From positions 310,001 through 374,000 of the forward strand of contig NZ_JAIQCL010000002.1 of NCBI RefSeq assembly GCF_020023385.1: a stretch of DNA of 64,000 nucleotides. Reading direction: 5' to 3'. The stretch is from Planococcus circulans (GTDB lineage Bacteria > Bacillota > Bacilli > Bacillales_A > Planococcaceae). Position numbers and translations under genes: made by a program. Positions 1 through 8,738 of this stretch are shown here, one piece after another (position 1 is the stretch's first letter; every line of letters starts with the position of its first letter). A model generated the notes under the pieces. That model made no database searches, was not told the DNA's origin, and saw only the letters and a program-made list of their open reading frames with translations.

Positions 1-460
1 CGGAATAAGTCACTACAGAATCCTGTCCGATGACGCCTGCACTGGAAGCGGTGTTAACGATGGATCCGCCGCCATTTTTCAGCATCGCTTCAGCTACATA
101 CCGCATGCCATATAAAGCGCCAAGTAGATTTATCCCGACGATGCTTTCGATTTCACTGATATCGGTGTCCAGAAAGTACTTTCCGCTGCCGGAAATCCCC
201 GCATTATTGAAGAAATATTCAATGGTGCCGAAATGTTCCATCGTCTGATCGACGTAGTTCTTTACTTCTTCCGATTTGGAGACGTCCGCTTTAATAAAAA
301 TTGCGTCAGGCCCAAGCTGTTTGACCATCTCAACGGTTTCGTTTCCACCTTTTTCACTGATATCGACTACGGCGATATTGACGCCTTCTTCCGCTAATCG
401 GACCGCTGTAGACTGTCCCAGTCCGCTTCCTCCACCTGTGATGATTGCTGTTTTAGCCAT
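1..460 (-). CDS. SDR family oxidoreductase (3' part outside window)
   Basis: NAD(P)-dependent short-chain dehydrogenase with a Rossmann fold. The reverse-strand product starts MAKTAIITGGGSGLGQS, giving the nucleotide-binding TGGGSGLG motif at about residues 8-15, and later shows NNAG and the start of the SSAG/serine segment. It begins at ATG 458-460 after a GGAGG Shine-Dalgarno about 9 nt upstream. The catalytic Tyr-x-x-x-Lys lies beyond the left edge, so only about 153 residues are seen. A sigma-B-like promoter on the same strand (498-521) suggests a general-stress role, as for several Bacillus SDRs. Substrate unknown. Confidence 0.88.
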   Translation of the reverse strand, partial: MAKTAIITGGGSGLGQSTAVRLAEEGVNIAVVDISEKGGNETVEMVKQLGPDAIFIKADVSKSEEVKNYVDQTMEHFGTIEYFFNNAGISGSGKYFLDTDISEIESIVGINLLGALYGMRYVAEAMLKNGGGSIVNTASSAGVIGQDSVVTYS

Positions 461-497
461 AAAAAATCGACCTCCGATTTGATGATTGGTTTTGTAT

Positions 498-521
498 CTA
501 CCCTATTTATTTACCCTAAAC
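498..521 (-). promoter_or_regulatory. Candidate sigma-B promoter for the SDR
   Basis: On the minus strand GTTTAG (516-521) and GGGTAG (498-503) are 12 nt apart, close to the Firmicute sigma-B pattern GTTTAA-N12-15-GGGTAT. It lies about 40 nt upstream of the SDR start. Confidence 0.5.
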
Positions 522-556
522 GAAGGGAAGGTAATCGATTATAAGAAAGGAAGGAC

Positions 557-581
557 GTTTAATGAGGCGGAATCAGGGAAT
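557..581 (+). promoter_or_regulatory. Candidate sigma-B promoter for the PPOX general stress gene
   Basis: GTTTAA (557-562), 13 nt, GGGAAT (576-581): a near-consensus sigma-B promoter about 55 nt upstream of the start at 636. The Bacillus subtilis relative YdaG is a known sigma-B regulon member, which supports the reading. Confidence 0.65.
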
Positions 582-635
582 TCTATCAACCATAGGCGTC
601 TTACTTAAACCAACTTATCTAGGAGGAAAAATAGT

Positions 636-1136
636 ATGGTAAACAATACAACAAACAACCAGGAAGCAATCAAGACCGTCAATGACCTCATCAAGGACAT
701 CAAAGTAGCGATGTTCACAACCATCTCGACAGACAATAAAATCATTTCACGTCCAATGCAGACACAGGAAGTGGAATTTGATGGAGAGCTATGGTTCCTG
801 ACGATGAAAGATACGGAAAAGTACCACGAAATCGCCAGCAATCCGAATGTCAATTTGGCATATGCAGGGAAATCCTATGTATCGGTCAGCGGAACCGCTG
901 AATTCATTGAAGATACTGCGAAGAAAAAGGAATACTGGAATCCGGTTTTCGATAAAATGCTGGACACAAGCTATGACGATCCAAATGTTGTGCTGATTAA
1001 AGTCGATGCAGATTCAGCAGAATACTGGGATTCAGGAGATACTTTGAAATCAGTAAAAACTTTTGTCAAAAAGCTGACGAACAAAGAAACGGAAAAAGAT
1101 AAAAAAGAAATAAACGATACCGTGGACTTTAATTAA
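636..1136 (+). CDS. Pyridoxamine 5'-phosphate oxidase-fold general stress protein (YdaG-like)
   Basis: 166-residue split-barrel flavin/PPOX-fold protein of the 'general stress protein 26' type. The N-terminal helix (EAIKTVNDLIKDIKVAMFTT) leads into the barrel, with family-typical ISRPMQTQ and LWFLTMKDTEKYHEI segments. Such proteins are thought to bind FMN or F420-like cofactors, but the substrate is unknown. AGGAGG lies about 9 nt before ATG 636. The C-terminal 20 residues are Lys/Glu-rich. It is transcribed alone from a probable sigma-B promoter and ends at a bidirectional terminator shared with the convergent DUF2798 gene. Confidence 0.9.
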   Translation: MVNNTTNNQEAIKTVNDLIKDIKVAMFTTISTDNKIISRPMQTQEVEFDGELWFLTMKDTEKYHEIASNPNVNLAYAGKSYVSVSGTAEFIEDTAKKKEYWNPVFDKMLDTSYDDPNVVLIKVDADSAEYWDSGDTLKSVKTFVKKLTNKETEKDKKEINDTVDFN

Positions 1137-1151
1137 TAAGGGTCCTAATAT

Positions 1152-1191
1152 AAAAAAGCTCACAGACAAAACATGTCTGTGAGCTTTTTCG
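1152..1191. terminator. Bidirectional intrinsic terminator
   Basis: A perfect stem (AAGCTCACAGACA paired with TGTCTGTGAGCTT) is flanked by A and T runs. It serves both the PPOX gene (+) and the DUF2798 gene (-), which converge here. Confidence 0.9.
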
Positions 1192-1195
1192 ATTT

Positions 1196-1711
1196 TTAAA
1201 GAACTTCTGCTTCTGGAGTAATTCCTGCTTTTCGGTCCTGCGCTTCATGGAGCTTGACCATAGCGAAACGTGCGATCGGCTGGATAACCAGGCTTTCAGC
1301 GATCAAGACAATGACGAAATTGCGTGGCCAGTTCGCAATCCAGTTGCTGAACAGTTCGGAGTGGAGACCGTTGCCGACAACATCGCCGATCAAAGTCATG
1401 GCTGCTGACATACCGAGTACGGTGAATAGAATGCGGAAGAGGATCTTCGAATTGAAGCTGTCCGATGGGTGAGTGAATCTGGCGGTTAAAGCTTCGGCGA
1501 GCCGTCCGAAAATAACAGGTTCAATGATCATCACGATGATCCACATAAGGGGCAGCAGTTTAGCGATACTCCAAGCGATGTCGCCATTAAATTCACCGGC
1601 AAAGTAAATGACGCTGAACGAAGTCATAAATAGGACAGTCATAGTAGAAATGAGTCCACCATATAGAAGTCTTTCCTTTTCATTATGTGGCAATCTTTTT
1701 TCTTGGTTCAC
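1196..1711 (-). CDS. DUF2798 membrane protein
   Basis: 171-residue integral membrane protein with about four hydrophobic segments (roughly residues 17-36, 45-66, 88-110, 125-150), arranged as two similar halves, each ending in a PIxxRxA-like element (EPVIFGRLAEA, QPIARFAMVK), as in DUF2798 proteins. It starts at GTG 1709-1711 behind an AAGGAAG Shine-Dalgarno. Function in the family is unknown. It is a single gene and is separated from gdh by a long AT-rich region. Confidence 0.82.
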   Translation of the reverse strand: MNQEKRLPHNEKERLLYGGLISTMTVLFMTSFSVIYFAGEFNGDIAWSIAKLLPLMWIIVMIIEPVIFGRLAEALTARFTHPSDSFNSKILFRILFTVLGMSAAMTLIGDVVGNGLHSELFSNWIANWPRNFVIVLIAESLVIQPIARFAMVKLHEAQDRKAGITPEAEVL

Positions 1712-2147
1712 GTTCTTCTTCCTTTCAAATTGCTGTTAATTGACCTTTTGTACGTGGAATAATGGAGCATATAAGACGGTGACCCTATGATGGCGGGGGT
1801 ACTCATGTTAAATAAGGTACATTTTCAGCCTGTGTGTAACTATAACAAGTTATTCATTTTGGGTGTAGGTGCCGATTTTGTGTCTCTTTTTTTAAACGTT
1901 TCATTCTATCATATGAGAAATTCTCCAACGTACTATTTTATAGAAGAAATACCCCGCAAATGAAATAAATAGAAAGTGAAACCGCAGAAAAGTAGAGCTT
2001 TTCCACAAAAACACATTATTATTTTTTAAAGAAATTAATTTGTCACAAAAAAATGAAAACACTGAATAGAAGGCAATGATAGCGTTTACTTTTTTATGGA
2101 AACCAGGTTATGAAAGATTGGAAGGGTGCTATGTAGCAAATATTAGT
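1712..2147. other. AT-rich intergenic region upstream of gdh
   Basis: No open frame with a convincing start was seen. It holds the minus-strand promoter area of the DUF2798 gene and, nearer gdh, a cre-like site (listed separately). The remainder is AT-rich without obvious hairpins. Confidence 0.5.
2076..2090. promoter_or_regulatory. cre-like site (CcpA) upstream of gdh
   Basis: ATGATAGCGTTTACT matches the relaxed catabolite-responsive consensus WTGNAANCGNWNNCW at all but one defined position. It is centred about 165 nt before the gdh start and about 65 nt upstream of the promoter -35. Confidence 0.4.
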
Positions 2148-2176
2148 TTGCACCGTGTTGCACCAGTTTGTATAAT
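2148..2176 (+). promoter_or_regulatory. Sigma-A promoter of gdh
   Basis: TTGCAC (2148-2153), 17-nt spacer, TATAAT (2171-2176). The -35 hexamer lies in a direct repeat TTGCACC at 2148-2154 and 2158-2164, 10 bp apart, which could be an activator site on one face of the helix. Confidence 0.7.
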
Positions 2177-2198
2177 GAGAGATAAATATTAAATGATA

Positions 2199-2212
2199 TG
2201 AATAATTATTCA
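2199..2212. promoter_or_regulatory. ARG box (ArgR/AhrC operator) upstream of gdh
   Basis: TGAATAATTATTCA is a perfect palindrome and fits the ArgR/AhrC half-site pair (TGAAT, ATTCA) exactly. It sits just downstream of the predicted transcription start (about 2182) and 37 nt before the start codon, a position suited to repression or read-through control by the arginine sensor. Confidence 0.65.
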
Positions 2213-2243
2213 AATATATTGCATATTTTCAAGAGGGGATTGA

Positions 2244-3632
<1,389 letters not shown>

Positions 3633-3656
3633 TTGGGTCATCGGATATAGATTAAA

Positions 3657-3727
3657 AGCTGTCTGAAGAAATCACTCCAGACAGACGCTTTCAAAGAGAT
3701 GGGCCAAAGGAATTTGGCCCATCTCTT
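3657..3727 (+). terminator. Tandem stem-loops after gdhA
   Basis: Two hairpins lie in series: CTGTCTG/CAGACAG (3659-3685) and AGAGATGGGCCAAA/TTTGGCCCATCTCT (about 3696-3727). The second stem is strong but its T tract is short (CTCTTTGCG), so termination may be partial. No SAM-riboswitch consensus is present. Confidence 0.6.
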
Positions 3728-3854
3728 TGCGACCAGGCAAAAGAGCCGAGTTGAGAAATCTTTACCATTGAAGAAACGAAGAACAAGGCTTTATTTTGCG
3801 AAGAGCAGTACTGATCACGCGACCTATACCAGCTATGGAAAGAGGGACATGACA

Positions 3855-4976
3855 TTGACGAACTCGACAACGCAAACAAATCCGGCTTTAGCTCCTTTTA
3901 GAGGAGACCATGTAGGCAGCTTCCTACGCCCGGAGCGATTGAAAAAAGCACGCCTCCAACATGAAAATGGTGAGATTAGGGACAATGAGCTCCGTCTGAT
4001 TGAAGATGAGGAAATCACTAAGCTCGTCGAACAGCAAAAATCGGCGGGATTGAAATCTGTGACGGACGGGGAATTGCGCCGGAAATGGTGGCACTTTGAT
4101 TTTCTTGGCGGCTTTGATGGAGTGGAGTTCTACGAAACGGATAAAGGCCTTCAATTCAAAGGCGTGGAAACGAGAGCACACGGCATCAAAGTGACCGGCA
4201 AGATCAAGTTCAATGGCCATTACATGATTGAGCATTTCAAATTTCTTCTAAGCATTGCTGGGGAGGCGGTAGCCAAGTTCACGATTCCCAGCCCGAATAT
4301 GCTGCTTTTCCGTGCGTCATTTGAAGATGGCGTCTACGATACGGACGAAGAGCTGTTTGCAGATTTGATCAAAGCCTATCAGGATATCATTGCGGCCCTT
4401 TACGATGAAGGCTGCCGTTATCTGCAGATCGACGACACGTCTTGGGCGACGTTCTTTTCTGAAGAGGGAAGGGAATCTCTTCGTGCCAAAGGCCAGGATC
4501 CGGATAAAATGGCTGTACAATGTGCACGCGCCATCAATGAAGCGATTGCCGGCAAGCCAGCAGACTTGCTTGTCACCATGCACATCTGCCGCGGTAATTT
4601 CAAATCCACGTATACCGCAAGCGGAGGATACGAAGCTTTGTCTGAAACGATTTTTGGCGGACTGGATGTCGATGGTCTATTCTTGGAATTCGATGATGAA
4701 CGTTCAGGCGGCTTTGAACCATTGCGCCATGTCAACCGAACGAATTTGACGGTTGTCCTTGGATTGATCACTTCGAAGTTCGGTGAGTTGGAAGATCCGG
4801 AGCAAGTCAAAAAACGCATTGGCGAAGCCGCTGCCTATGTGCCATTGGAACAGTTATGCCTGAGTCCTCAATGCGGATTTTCTTCGACAGAAGAAGGGAA
4901 TCTGCTGACAGCGGAACAGCAATGGGAAAAAGTCCGCCATGTCGTGAAGATCGCGGATGATGTCTGGACTGTGTAA
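3855..4976 (+). CDS. MetE C-terminal-like cobalamin-independent methyltransferase (YxjG/YxjH family)
   Basis: 373-residue single-domain homologue of the C-terminal catalytic half of methionine synthase MetE, probably moving a methyl group to homocysteine or a related thiol. Expected zinc ligands are visible in LVTMHICRGN (His, Cys), LFLEFDDE (Glu) and LSPQCGFSS (Cys), and the N-terminal GDHVGSFLRPERL is family-typical. I prefer TTG 3855, with AGAGGG 8 nt upstream; ATG 3849 has almost no spacing. Bacillus orthologues are often S-box controlled, but no S-box is visible here. A strong terminator follows. Confidence 0.88.
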   Translation: MTNSTTQTNPALAPFRGDHVGSFLRPERLKKARLQHENGEIRDNELRLIEDEEITKLVEQQKSAGLKSVTDGELRRKWWHFDFLGGFDGVEFYETDKGLQFKGVETRAHGIKVTGKIKFNGHYMIEHFKFLLSIAGEAVAKFTIPSPNMLLFRASFEDGVYDTDEELFADLIKAYQDIIAALYDEGCRYLQIDDTSWATFFSEEGRESLRAKGQDPDKMAVQCARAINEAIAGKPADLLVTMHICRGNFKSTYTASGGYEALSETIFGGLDVDGLFLEFDDERSGGFEPLRHVNRTNLTVVLGLITSKFGELEDPEQVKKRIGEAAAYVPLEQLCLSPQCGFSSTEEGNLLTAEQQWEKVRHVVKIADDVWTV

Positions 4977-5008
4977 AAACACTCCTGCCAATTAAATAGA
5001 TTCACCCT

Positions 5009-5051
5009 GCCGTCCCCGGCAACAGTATATGCCGGGGACGGCTTTTTTATT
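5009..5051 (+). terminator. Intrinsic terminator
   Basis: Stem CCGTCCCCGGC/GCCGGGGACGG (5010-5041) is followed by CTTTTTTATTTT. It ends the methyltransferase transcript. Confidence 0.92.
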
Positions 5052-5129
5052 TTGGTGGGCAAGTGGTTTATTAATACAGCCGTTTCGCTTACAGTTGAAG
5101 ATAAGAAGAATGTGTAAAGGATGAGACAT

Positions 5130-6080
5130 GTGAAGGATTTTGCCTCCCACGCGGAACAACTGGAGATACTCGAGGAGCGGGGCTTGGATGTGCCTGATAA
5201 AGCGGCAGCAAAACGGATTTTGTCGCGCGAAAATTATTACGCTTTGATCGATGGCTATAAGGAGCCATTCCTTTTGGATGATGAACGGCTCAATCCCTAT
5301 GGCCTTGAACATTATCAGGAAGGCACGGAGTTCGGACATATCTATGCGTTGCACAGCTTTGACCGGAAGCTGCGGCTGCTTTTGCTGAACGAGCTGCTGA
5401 AATTCGAAAAAAATATCAAGTCGAAAGTGGCATACCGCTTTTCCGAAAAGTTCAGGGAGACAGCCAGCTTTTTGGAACCGGACAATTACAGTCGAGACAG
5501 CCGGCACCACCATGAGCGCGACCGCATCATTTCAACACTCGCCAACCTGATCAAAAGCCATAAGAAACGCGACAAAGTGAGGTATCCGGCCATCCGCGAT
5601 TTTTACGATAAGCATAAGAACGTACCGCTTTGGGTGCTGGTCAATTTTTTGTCGCTTGGCCAGATCACGCATTTCTATACGGTCATCGATGAAGAGCTGA
5701 GGGAGCGCATTGCCCGGGACTTTGCGGAGGAGTACAGCGAAGAGTACGGGGAGATCCATTTGAAGCCGGTGGACTTGGATGCCATTTTGCGCATTGTGTT
5801 CCCGTACCGCAATAAATCTGCGCACGAAGAAGTGCTGTATCGCTATCATCTTCCGCATCCAGTGGAGCTCGGTACGCTGGAGGGGATGCTGGACATGGGA
5901 AAAGGAAGCTTGAGTGGTGCGACCGTGTTTTCCGTGCTGAGCCTGCTGAAGCTGGTGTTATCAAAAGATGATTACGACTGGTTTTCTATGGAACTGGAGA
6001 AGATGGTCCAAGAGCTGGAGGAATCGATCCCGGCGCGGGCATTCGAAAAGATTATGAAGGATGTTGGTTTTGTGGAATAA
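5130..6080 (+). CDS. Abi (AbiD/AbiF-type) HEPN protein, probable RNase toxin
   Basis: 316-residue member of the Abi_2 abortive-infection family. The N-terminal segment EQLEILEERGL...LSRENYYALIDGYKEPFL is the family signature, and FPYRNKSAHEE carries the HEPN RNase motif R-x4-H at R227 and H232. Family members act as phage-defence or toxin ribonucleases, probably as dimers. Start: GTG 5130 has AAAGGA 8 nt upstream, whereas ATG 5121 directly abuts that site. No partner antitoxin gene is adjacent; the DUF1697 gene follows after 30 nt. Function inferred from family only. Confidence 0.85.
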   Translation: MKDFASHAEQLEILEERGLDVPDKAAAKRILSRENYYALIDGYKEPFLLDDERLNPYGLEHYQEGTEFGHIYALHSFDRKLRLLLLNELLKFEKNIKSKVAYRFSEKFRETASFLEPDNYSRDSRHHHERDRIISTLANLIKSHKKRDKVRYPAIRDFYDKHKNVPLWVLVNFLSLGQITHFYTVIDEELRERIARDFAEEYSEEYGEIHLKPVDLDAILRIVFPYRNKSAHEEVLYRYHLPHPVELGTLEGMLDMGKGSLSGATVFSVLSLLKLVLSKDDYDWFSMELEKMVQELEESIPARAFEKIMKDVGFVE

Positions 6081-6110
6081 ATCCATCAGTTAACGAAGGA
6101 GAGGATTTTC

Positions 6111-6650
6111 ATGAAGTATGTGGCATTGCTGAGGGGAATTAATGTAGGCGGCAAGAACAAAGTGGACATGAAGAAATTGAAACTGGCATTCGAAGAAGCT
6201 GGAATGTCTTCAGTCACCACTTATATCAATTCGGGAAATATCATTTTTGCTGACGAGAACAACCGAAAAGAACAATTGGCAGCGATTTTGGAAAGAGCAA
6301 TCGATAGCCATTTTAATCTGAAAATCAATGTACTGGTCTATGATGAAGACGAATTTCAGAAAATCGCGGAGGCCATTCCGGAAAATTGGTCAAACGATCA
6401 GCAGATGAAAAGCGATGTATTATTTTTATGGCAGGATGTCGATGAAGAAACAGTACTGGACGGATTGGCCATCAAGCCGGACATCGACCAGGTCATTTAC
6501 GTGCCAGGTGCGATCCTTTGGGCGGTCGGCAGAGACATGGTCACCAAAAGCGGCATGTTGAAAATCGTTGGATCTGCCCTTTATCAGCGCGTCACCATCC
6601 GAAATGTCAACACGGTTCGGAAGATTCAGGGATTGCTGAAATCCCTATAG
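6111..6650 (+). CDS. DUF1697 family protein
   Basis: 179 residues, the usual DUF1697 length. The N-terminus MKYVALLRGINVGGKNKVDM and the YINSGNIIF segment are the family hallmark, and the C-terminal TIRNVNTVRKI is also typical. The biochemical role of the family is not known. AGGAGAGG lies about 8 nt before ATG 6111. It follows the Abi gene by 30 nt on the same strand, so the two may be co-transcribed. Confidence 0.9.
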   Translation: MKYVALLRGINVGGKNKVDMKKLKLAFEEAGMSSVTTYINSGNIIFADENNRKEQLAAILERAIDSHFNLKINVLVYDEDEFQKIAEAIPENWSNDQQMKSDVLFLWQDVDEETVLDGLAIKPDIDQVIYVPGAILWAVGRDMVTKSGMLKIVGSALYQRVTIRNVNTVRKIQGLLKSL

Positions 6651-6727
6651 TCATCGATAATAAAAAACGCTGTTCTTCCGAGTATCAACTGATACCGGCA
6701 ACAACGTTTATTTGTTGGAGAACTAAG

Positions 6728-7267
6728 TTAAATTCCGTCCGTCAGTTCAGTATCCGAATAGACAGAAATCAGGACAACTGCTTTTCCTTCGCCGATGTTT
6801 TTGACGAAATGAGGCACGCTGGCGTTCCAGCTGAAAGAATCGCCTTCCTCCACCACCATATGGTCTTCTCCTTGTTCAGCAAGCAACTTGCCTTCGAGAA
6901 CCAGGTGACATTCTTCACCTTCGTGTGCATTTTGTTCGCCCATCGATGCTCCAGGAGGGAATTCGACAAGCCTCATCCGTAATCCGCCTTTGGACGATAA
7001 ATGCTCAACTTTCAAGCTATTGAAAGTTGAGCGCGTTCTTTCCTCTTTTTTTACGACGCTCATATGCTCCCGCTTTTCCAACAATAAATACGGCATAGGC
7101 ACTTCTAAAAAGTTCGAGATCGTCTGTAAGGTATTGATGGATGGAGAAGTTTTGTTGTTTTCAATATTGCTGACAAATCCCTTTGATAAACCGGTTTCTT
7201 CACACATTTGCGCAATGGTGATTTTCTTGCGATTGCGTATCGCTCGTATTTTTGTTCCGATTTCCAT
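6728..7267 (-). CDS. XRE-family regulator with C-terminal cupin sensor
   Basis: 179-residue transcription regulator. An XRE helix-turn-helix occupies residues 1-60 (GTKIRAIRNRKKITIAQMCEETGLSK and a SPSINTL recognition-helix region), followed by a cupin_2 barrel at about 105-175 (PPGASMGEQNAHEGEECHLV and VPHFVKNIGEG), the SinR/PuuR-like architecture. The cupin presumably binds a small effector. It is divergent from the esterase-DoxX pair, and three palindromes of one type lie between them, suggesting autoregulation and control of the pair. Confidence 0.9.
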   Translation of the reverse strand: MEIGTKIRAIRNRKKITIAQMCEETGLSKGFVSNIENNKTSPSINTLQTISNFLEVPMPYLLLEKREHMSVVKKEERTRSTFNSLKVEHLSSKGGLRMRLVEFPPGASMGEQNAHEGEECHLVLEGKLLAEQGEDHMVVEEGDSFSWNASVPHFVKNIGEGKAVVLISVYSDTELTDGI

Positions 7268-7290
7268 GATTTCACCTCAATAGTTGCCTT

Positions 7291-7309
7291 ATAGAAAATA
7301 TAATTCTAT
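7291..7309. promoter_or_regulatory. Palindrome O1, near the regulator start
   Basis: ATAGAA, 7 nt, TTCTAT (extended left as TTATAGAA). It has the same 7-nt gap as the two stronger palindromes at 7353 and 7429 and lies 24 nt upstream of the XRE start codon. Confidence 0.45.
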
Positions 7310-7324
7310 TTTAGCAAACAAACG

Positions 7325-7353
7325 GTTGACAATCTAGTACATCGTTGTTATCT
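7325..7353 (+). promoter_or_regulatory. Candidate sigma-A promoter toward the esterase gene
   Basis: TTGACA (7325-7330), 17-nt spacer, TTATCT (7348-7353). The -10 abuts palindrome O2, so a bound regulator would block RNA polymerase. Confidence 0.45.
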
Positions 7354-7377
7354 TATAAGAAATTAATATTCTTATAA
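7353..7377. promoter_or_regulatory. Palindrome O2 (perfect operator)
   Basis: TTATAAGAA, 7 nt, TTCTTATAA: a perfect 9-bp inverted repeat overlapping the predicted promoter end. Confidence 0.65.
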
Positions 7378-7428
7378 AGAAACAAAAGAGCGGCCTGCCA
7401 GGTCATTTTTTTACCACTTTAAGTTCGC

Positions 7429-7450
7429 TTATAAGAATAAAATATTCTTT
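7429..7450. promoter_or_regulatory. Palindrome O3 (half-degenerate operator)
   Basis: TTATAAGAA, 7 nt, TTCTTT: the left half is identical to O2 with the same gap, and the right half is partly diverged. It lies about 55 nt before the esterase start. Confidence 0.5.
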
Positions 7451-7504
7451 TTGGGATTAAGAGTGATCAGGTTCTTAAAACTTGGAAGAGAGAGGAGGGC
7501 TATA

Positions 7505-8158
7505 ATGAGCGCACCATTGATTTATGAAATGCGTGGTCCGAACGATTTGGATCCAACAAAAACCTATCCAGCACTTTTTATCATGCATGGCATGAGCAGT
7601 AATGAAAAAGATATGCTGAGCTTGGTAAGCGGATTTGAAGAGCAATGTTTTATTTTCAGTATCCGCGGACCTCTTGCTCAACCGCCGGGTTTTGCTTTTT
7701 TTACAATTGAAGGGTACGGCAAACCGCATCGCCATGCATTTGACCGGGCAGTTGAGCAGGTCATCGGCTTTGTAGATTGGACAAAAGATGAATATCCCGT
7801 GGACAAAGCCCAGATCTATTTGATGGGATTCAGCCAAGGAGCGATTTTATCGATGACGGTCGGGTTGAAAACAGAAAACCCGGTGAAAGGGATTGTTGCT
7901 TTGAGCGGCTATGTTCCAGCGTTCGTCAAAACCGAATTCCGGGATAAATCGATGAAGGGGCTGTCGCTGTTCATTTCACACGGAGAAATGGACCAAGCAC
8001 TGCCATTTGAATGGGGAGAGGCGAGCCGGGATTATTTTCAGCAGTTGAGAGCAGATGTAACATTTAAGAATTACCCGTCCCCGCATACCGTTTCTATGGA
8101 GAACTATCAGGATTTTAATAAATGGCTTTCAGATTCATTAGCAGGCAGTAAGAAATAA
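7505..8158 (+). CDS. Alpha/beta hydrolase, carboxylesterase/lysophospholipase-like
   Basis: 217-residue cytosolic serine hydrolase (YpfH/phospholipase-carboxylesterase type). LFIMHGMSSNE gives the oxyanion-hole region near residue 26, MGFSQGAIL is the GxSxG nucleophile elbow near 111-117, SHGEMDQALPF holds the likely Asp, and SPHTVS the likely His. ATG 7505 has AGAGGAGGG about 6 nt upstream; in-frame upstream codons lack a good site. DoxX follows 23 nt later, so the two probably form an operon controlled by the divergent XRE-cupin regulator. Natural substrate unknown. Confidence 0.85.
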   Translation: MSAPLIYEMRGPNDLDPTKTYPALFIMHGMSSNEKDMLSLVSGFEEQCFIFSIRGPLAQPPGFAFFTIEGYGKPHRHAFDRAVEQVIGFVDWTKDEYPVDKAQIYLMGFSQGAILSMTVGLKTENPVKGIVALSGYVPAFVKTEFRDKSMKGLSLFISHGEMDQALPFEWGEASRDYFQQLRADVTFKNYPSPHTVSMENYQDFNKWLSDSLAGSKK

Positions 8159-8181
8159 AGCATTCATAGGAGGAAATAAAA

Positions 8182-8604
8182 ATGACAAATAAAGTTGAAG
8201 CAAGTACATTGTTGTTGCGCGTCGTATTGGGAATCAGTTTCTTTATTCACGGATTGGTGAAGTTTCAGGGGGGCATCGGCAATACAGTAGGCTGGTTCGA
8301 CAGCATCGGCATACCGGGATCACTTGCTTACGCAGTGGCCATCATCGAAATGGTCGGCGGATTTGCGTTGATCATTGGTTTTGGAACTCGCATCGTATCG
8401 ATCTTATTGGCAATTGTTATGCTGGGTGCCATTTTCACCGCCAAACTTTCAGCTGGCTTTTTGGGTGATGGGACAGGAGCAGGCTATGAATTGGACATCG
8501 CCTTCCTGGCAATCGCGATTTTCCTTGCGGTCAACGGCAGCAGAATGTTGGCATTGGACACTAAGCTTGTTGAAGCCAAGCAGACCAATCAACAAAACGC
8601 CTAA
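8182..8604 (+). CDS. DoxX family membrane protein
   Basis: 140-residue four-helix membrane protein. The N-terminal LLLRVVLGISFFIHGLVKF motif and the later GGFALIIGFGTRIVSILLA segment are typical of DoxX/DoxD-like proteins, linked in some bacteria to thiosulfate or quinone redox and oxidative stress. AGGAGG lies about 7 nt before ATG 8182. It follows the esterase closely and probably shares its control. The specific role is unknown. Confidence 0.88.
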   Translation: MTNKVEASTLLLRVVLGISFFIHGLVKFQGGIGNTVGWFDSIGIPGSLAYAVAIIEMVGGFALIIGFGTRIVSILLAIVMLGAIFTAKLSAGFLGDGTGAGYELDIAFLAIAIFLAVNGSRMLALDTKLVEAKQTNQQNA

Positions 8605-8690
8605 TAATTCAACTGGCAAATTTCAGTGGATCCTTGATCAGTGGCATTGGTCTGGCGAAGTTGTTCACAGATAAAAACAAAAACCTAACT

Positions 8691-8731
8691 GAAAAGCTGC
8701 ACATGGCATATGGCCAGGTGCAGCTTTTTAA
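8691..8731. terminator. Bidirectional intrinsic terminator
   Basis: Stem AAAAGCTGCAC/GTGCAGCTTTT around a small inner hairpin. It separates the convergent doxX-like gene (+) and the mug gene (-). Confidence 0.88.
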
Positions 8732-8738
8732 TCATGCA

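Noticed and set aside
30-482. Plus-strand open frames opposite the partial SDR
   Set aside because: They lie antisense to a clear SDR with binding motif, start and Shine-Dalgarno; no own ribosome site or domain.
3633-3854. SAM (S-box) riboswitch before the MetE-like gene
   Set aside because: Expected in some Bacillus orthologues, but only simple terminator-like hairpins are present; no S-box core motif.
6518-6982. Plus-strand frame across the DUF1697 end and the XRE-cupin gene
   Set aside because: It overlaps two well-supported genes in other frames and has no domain or translation signal.
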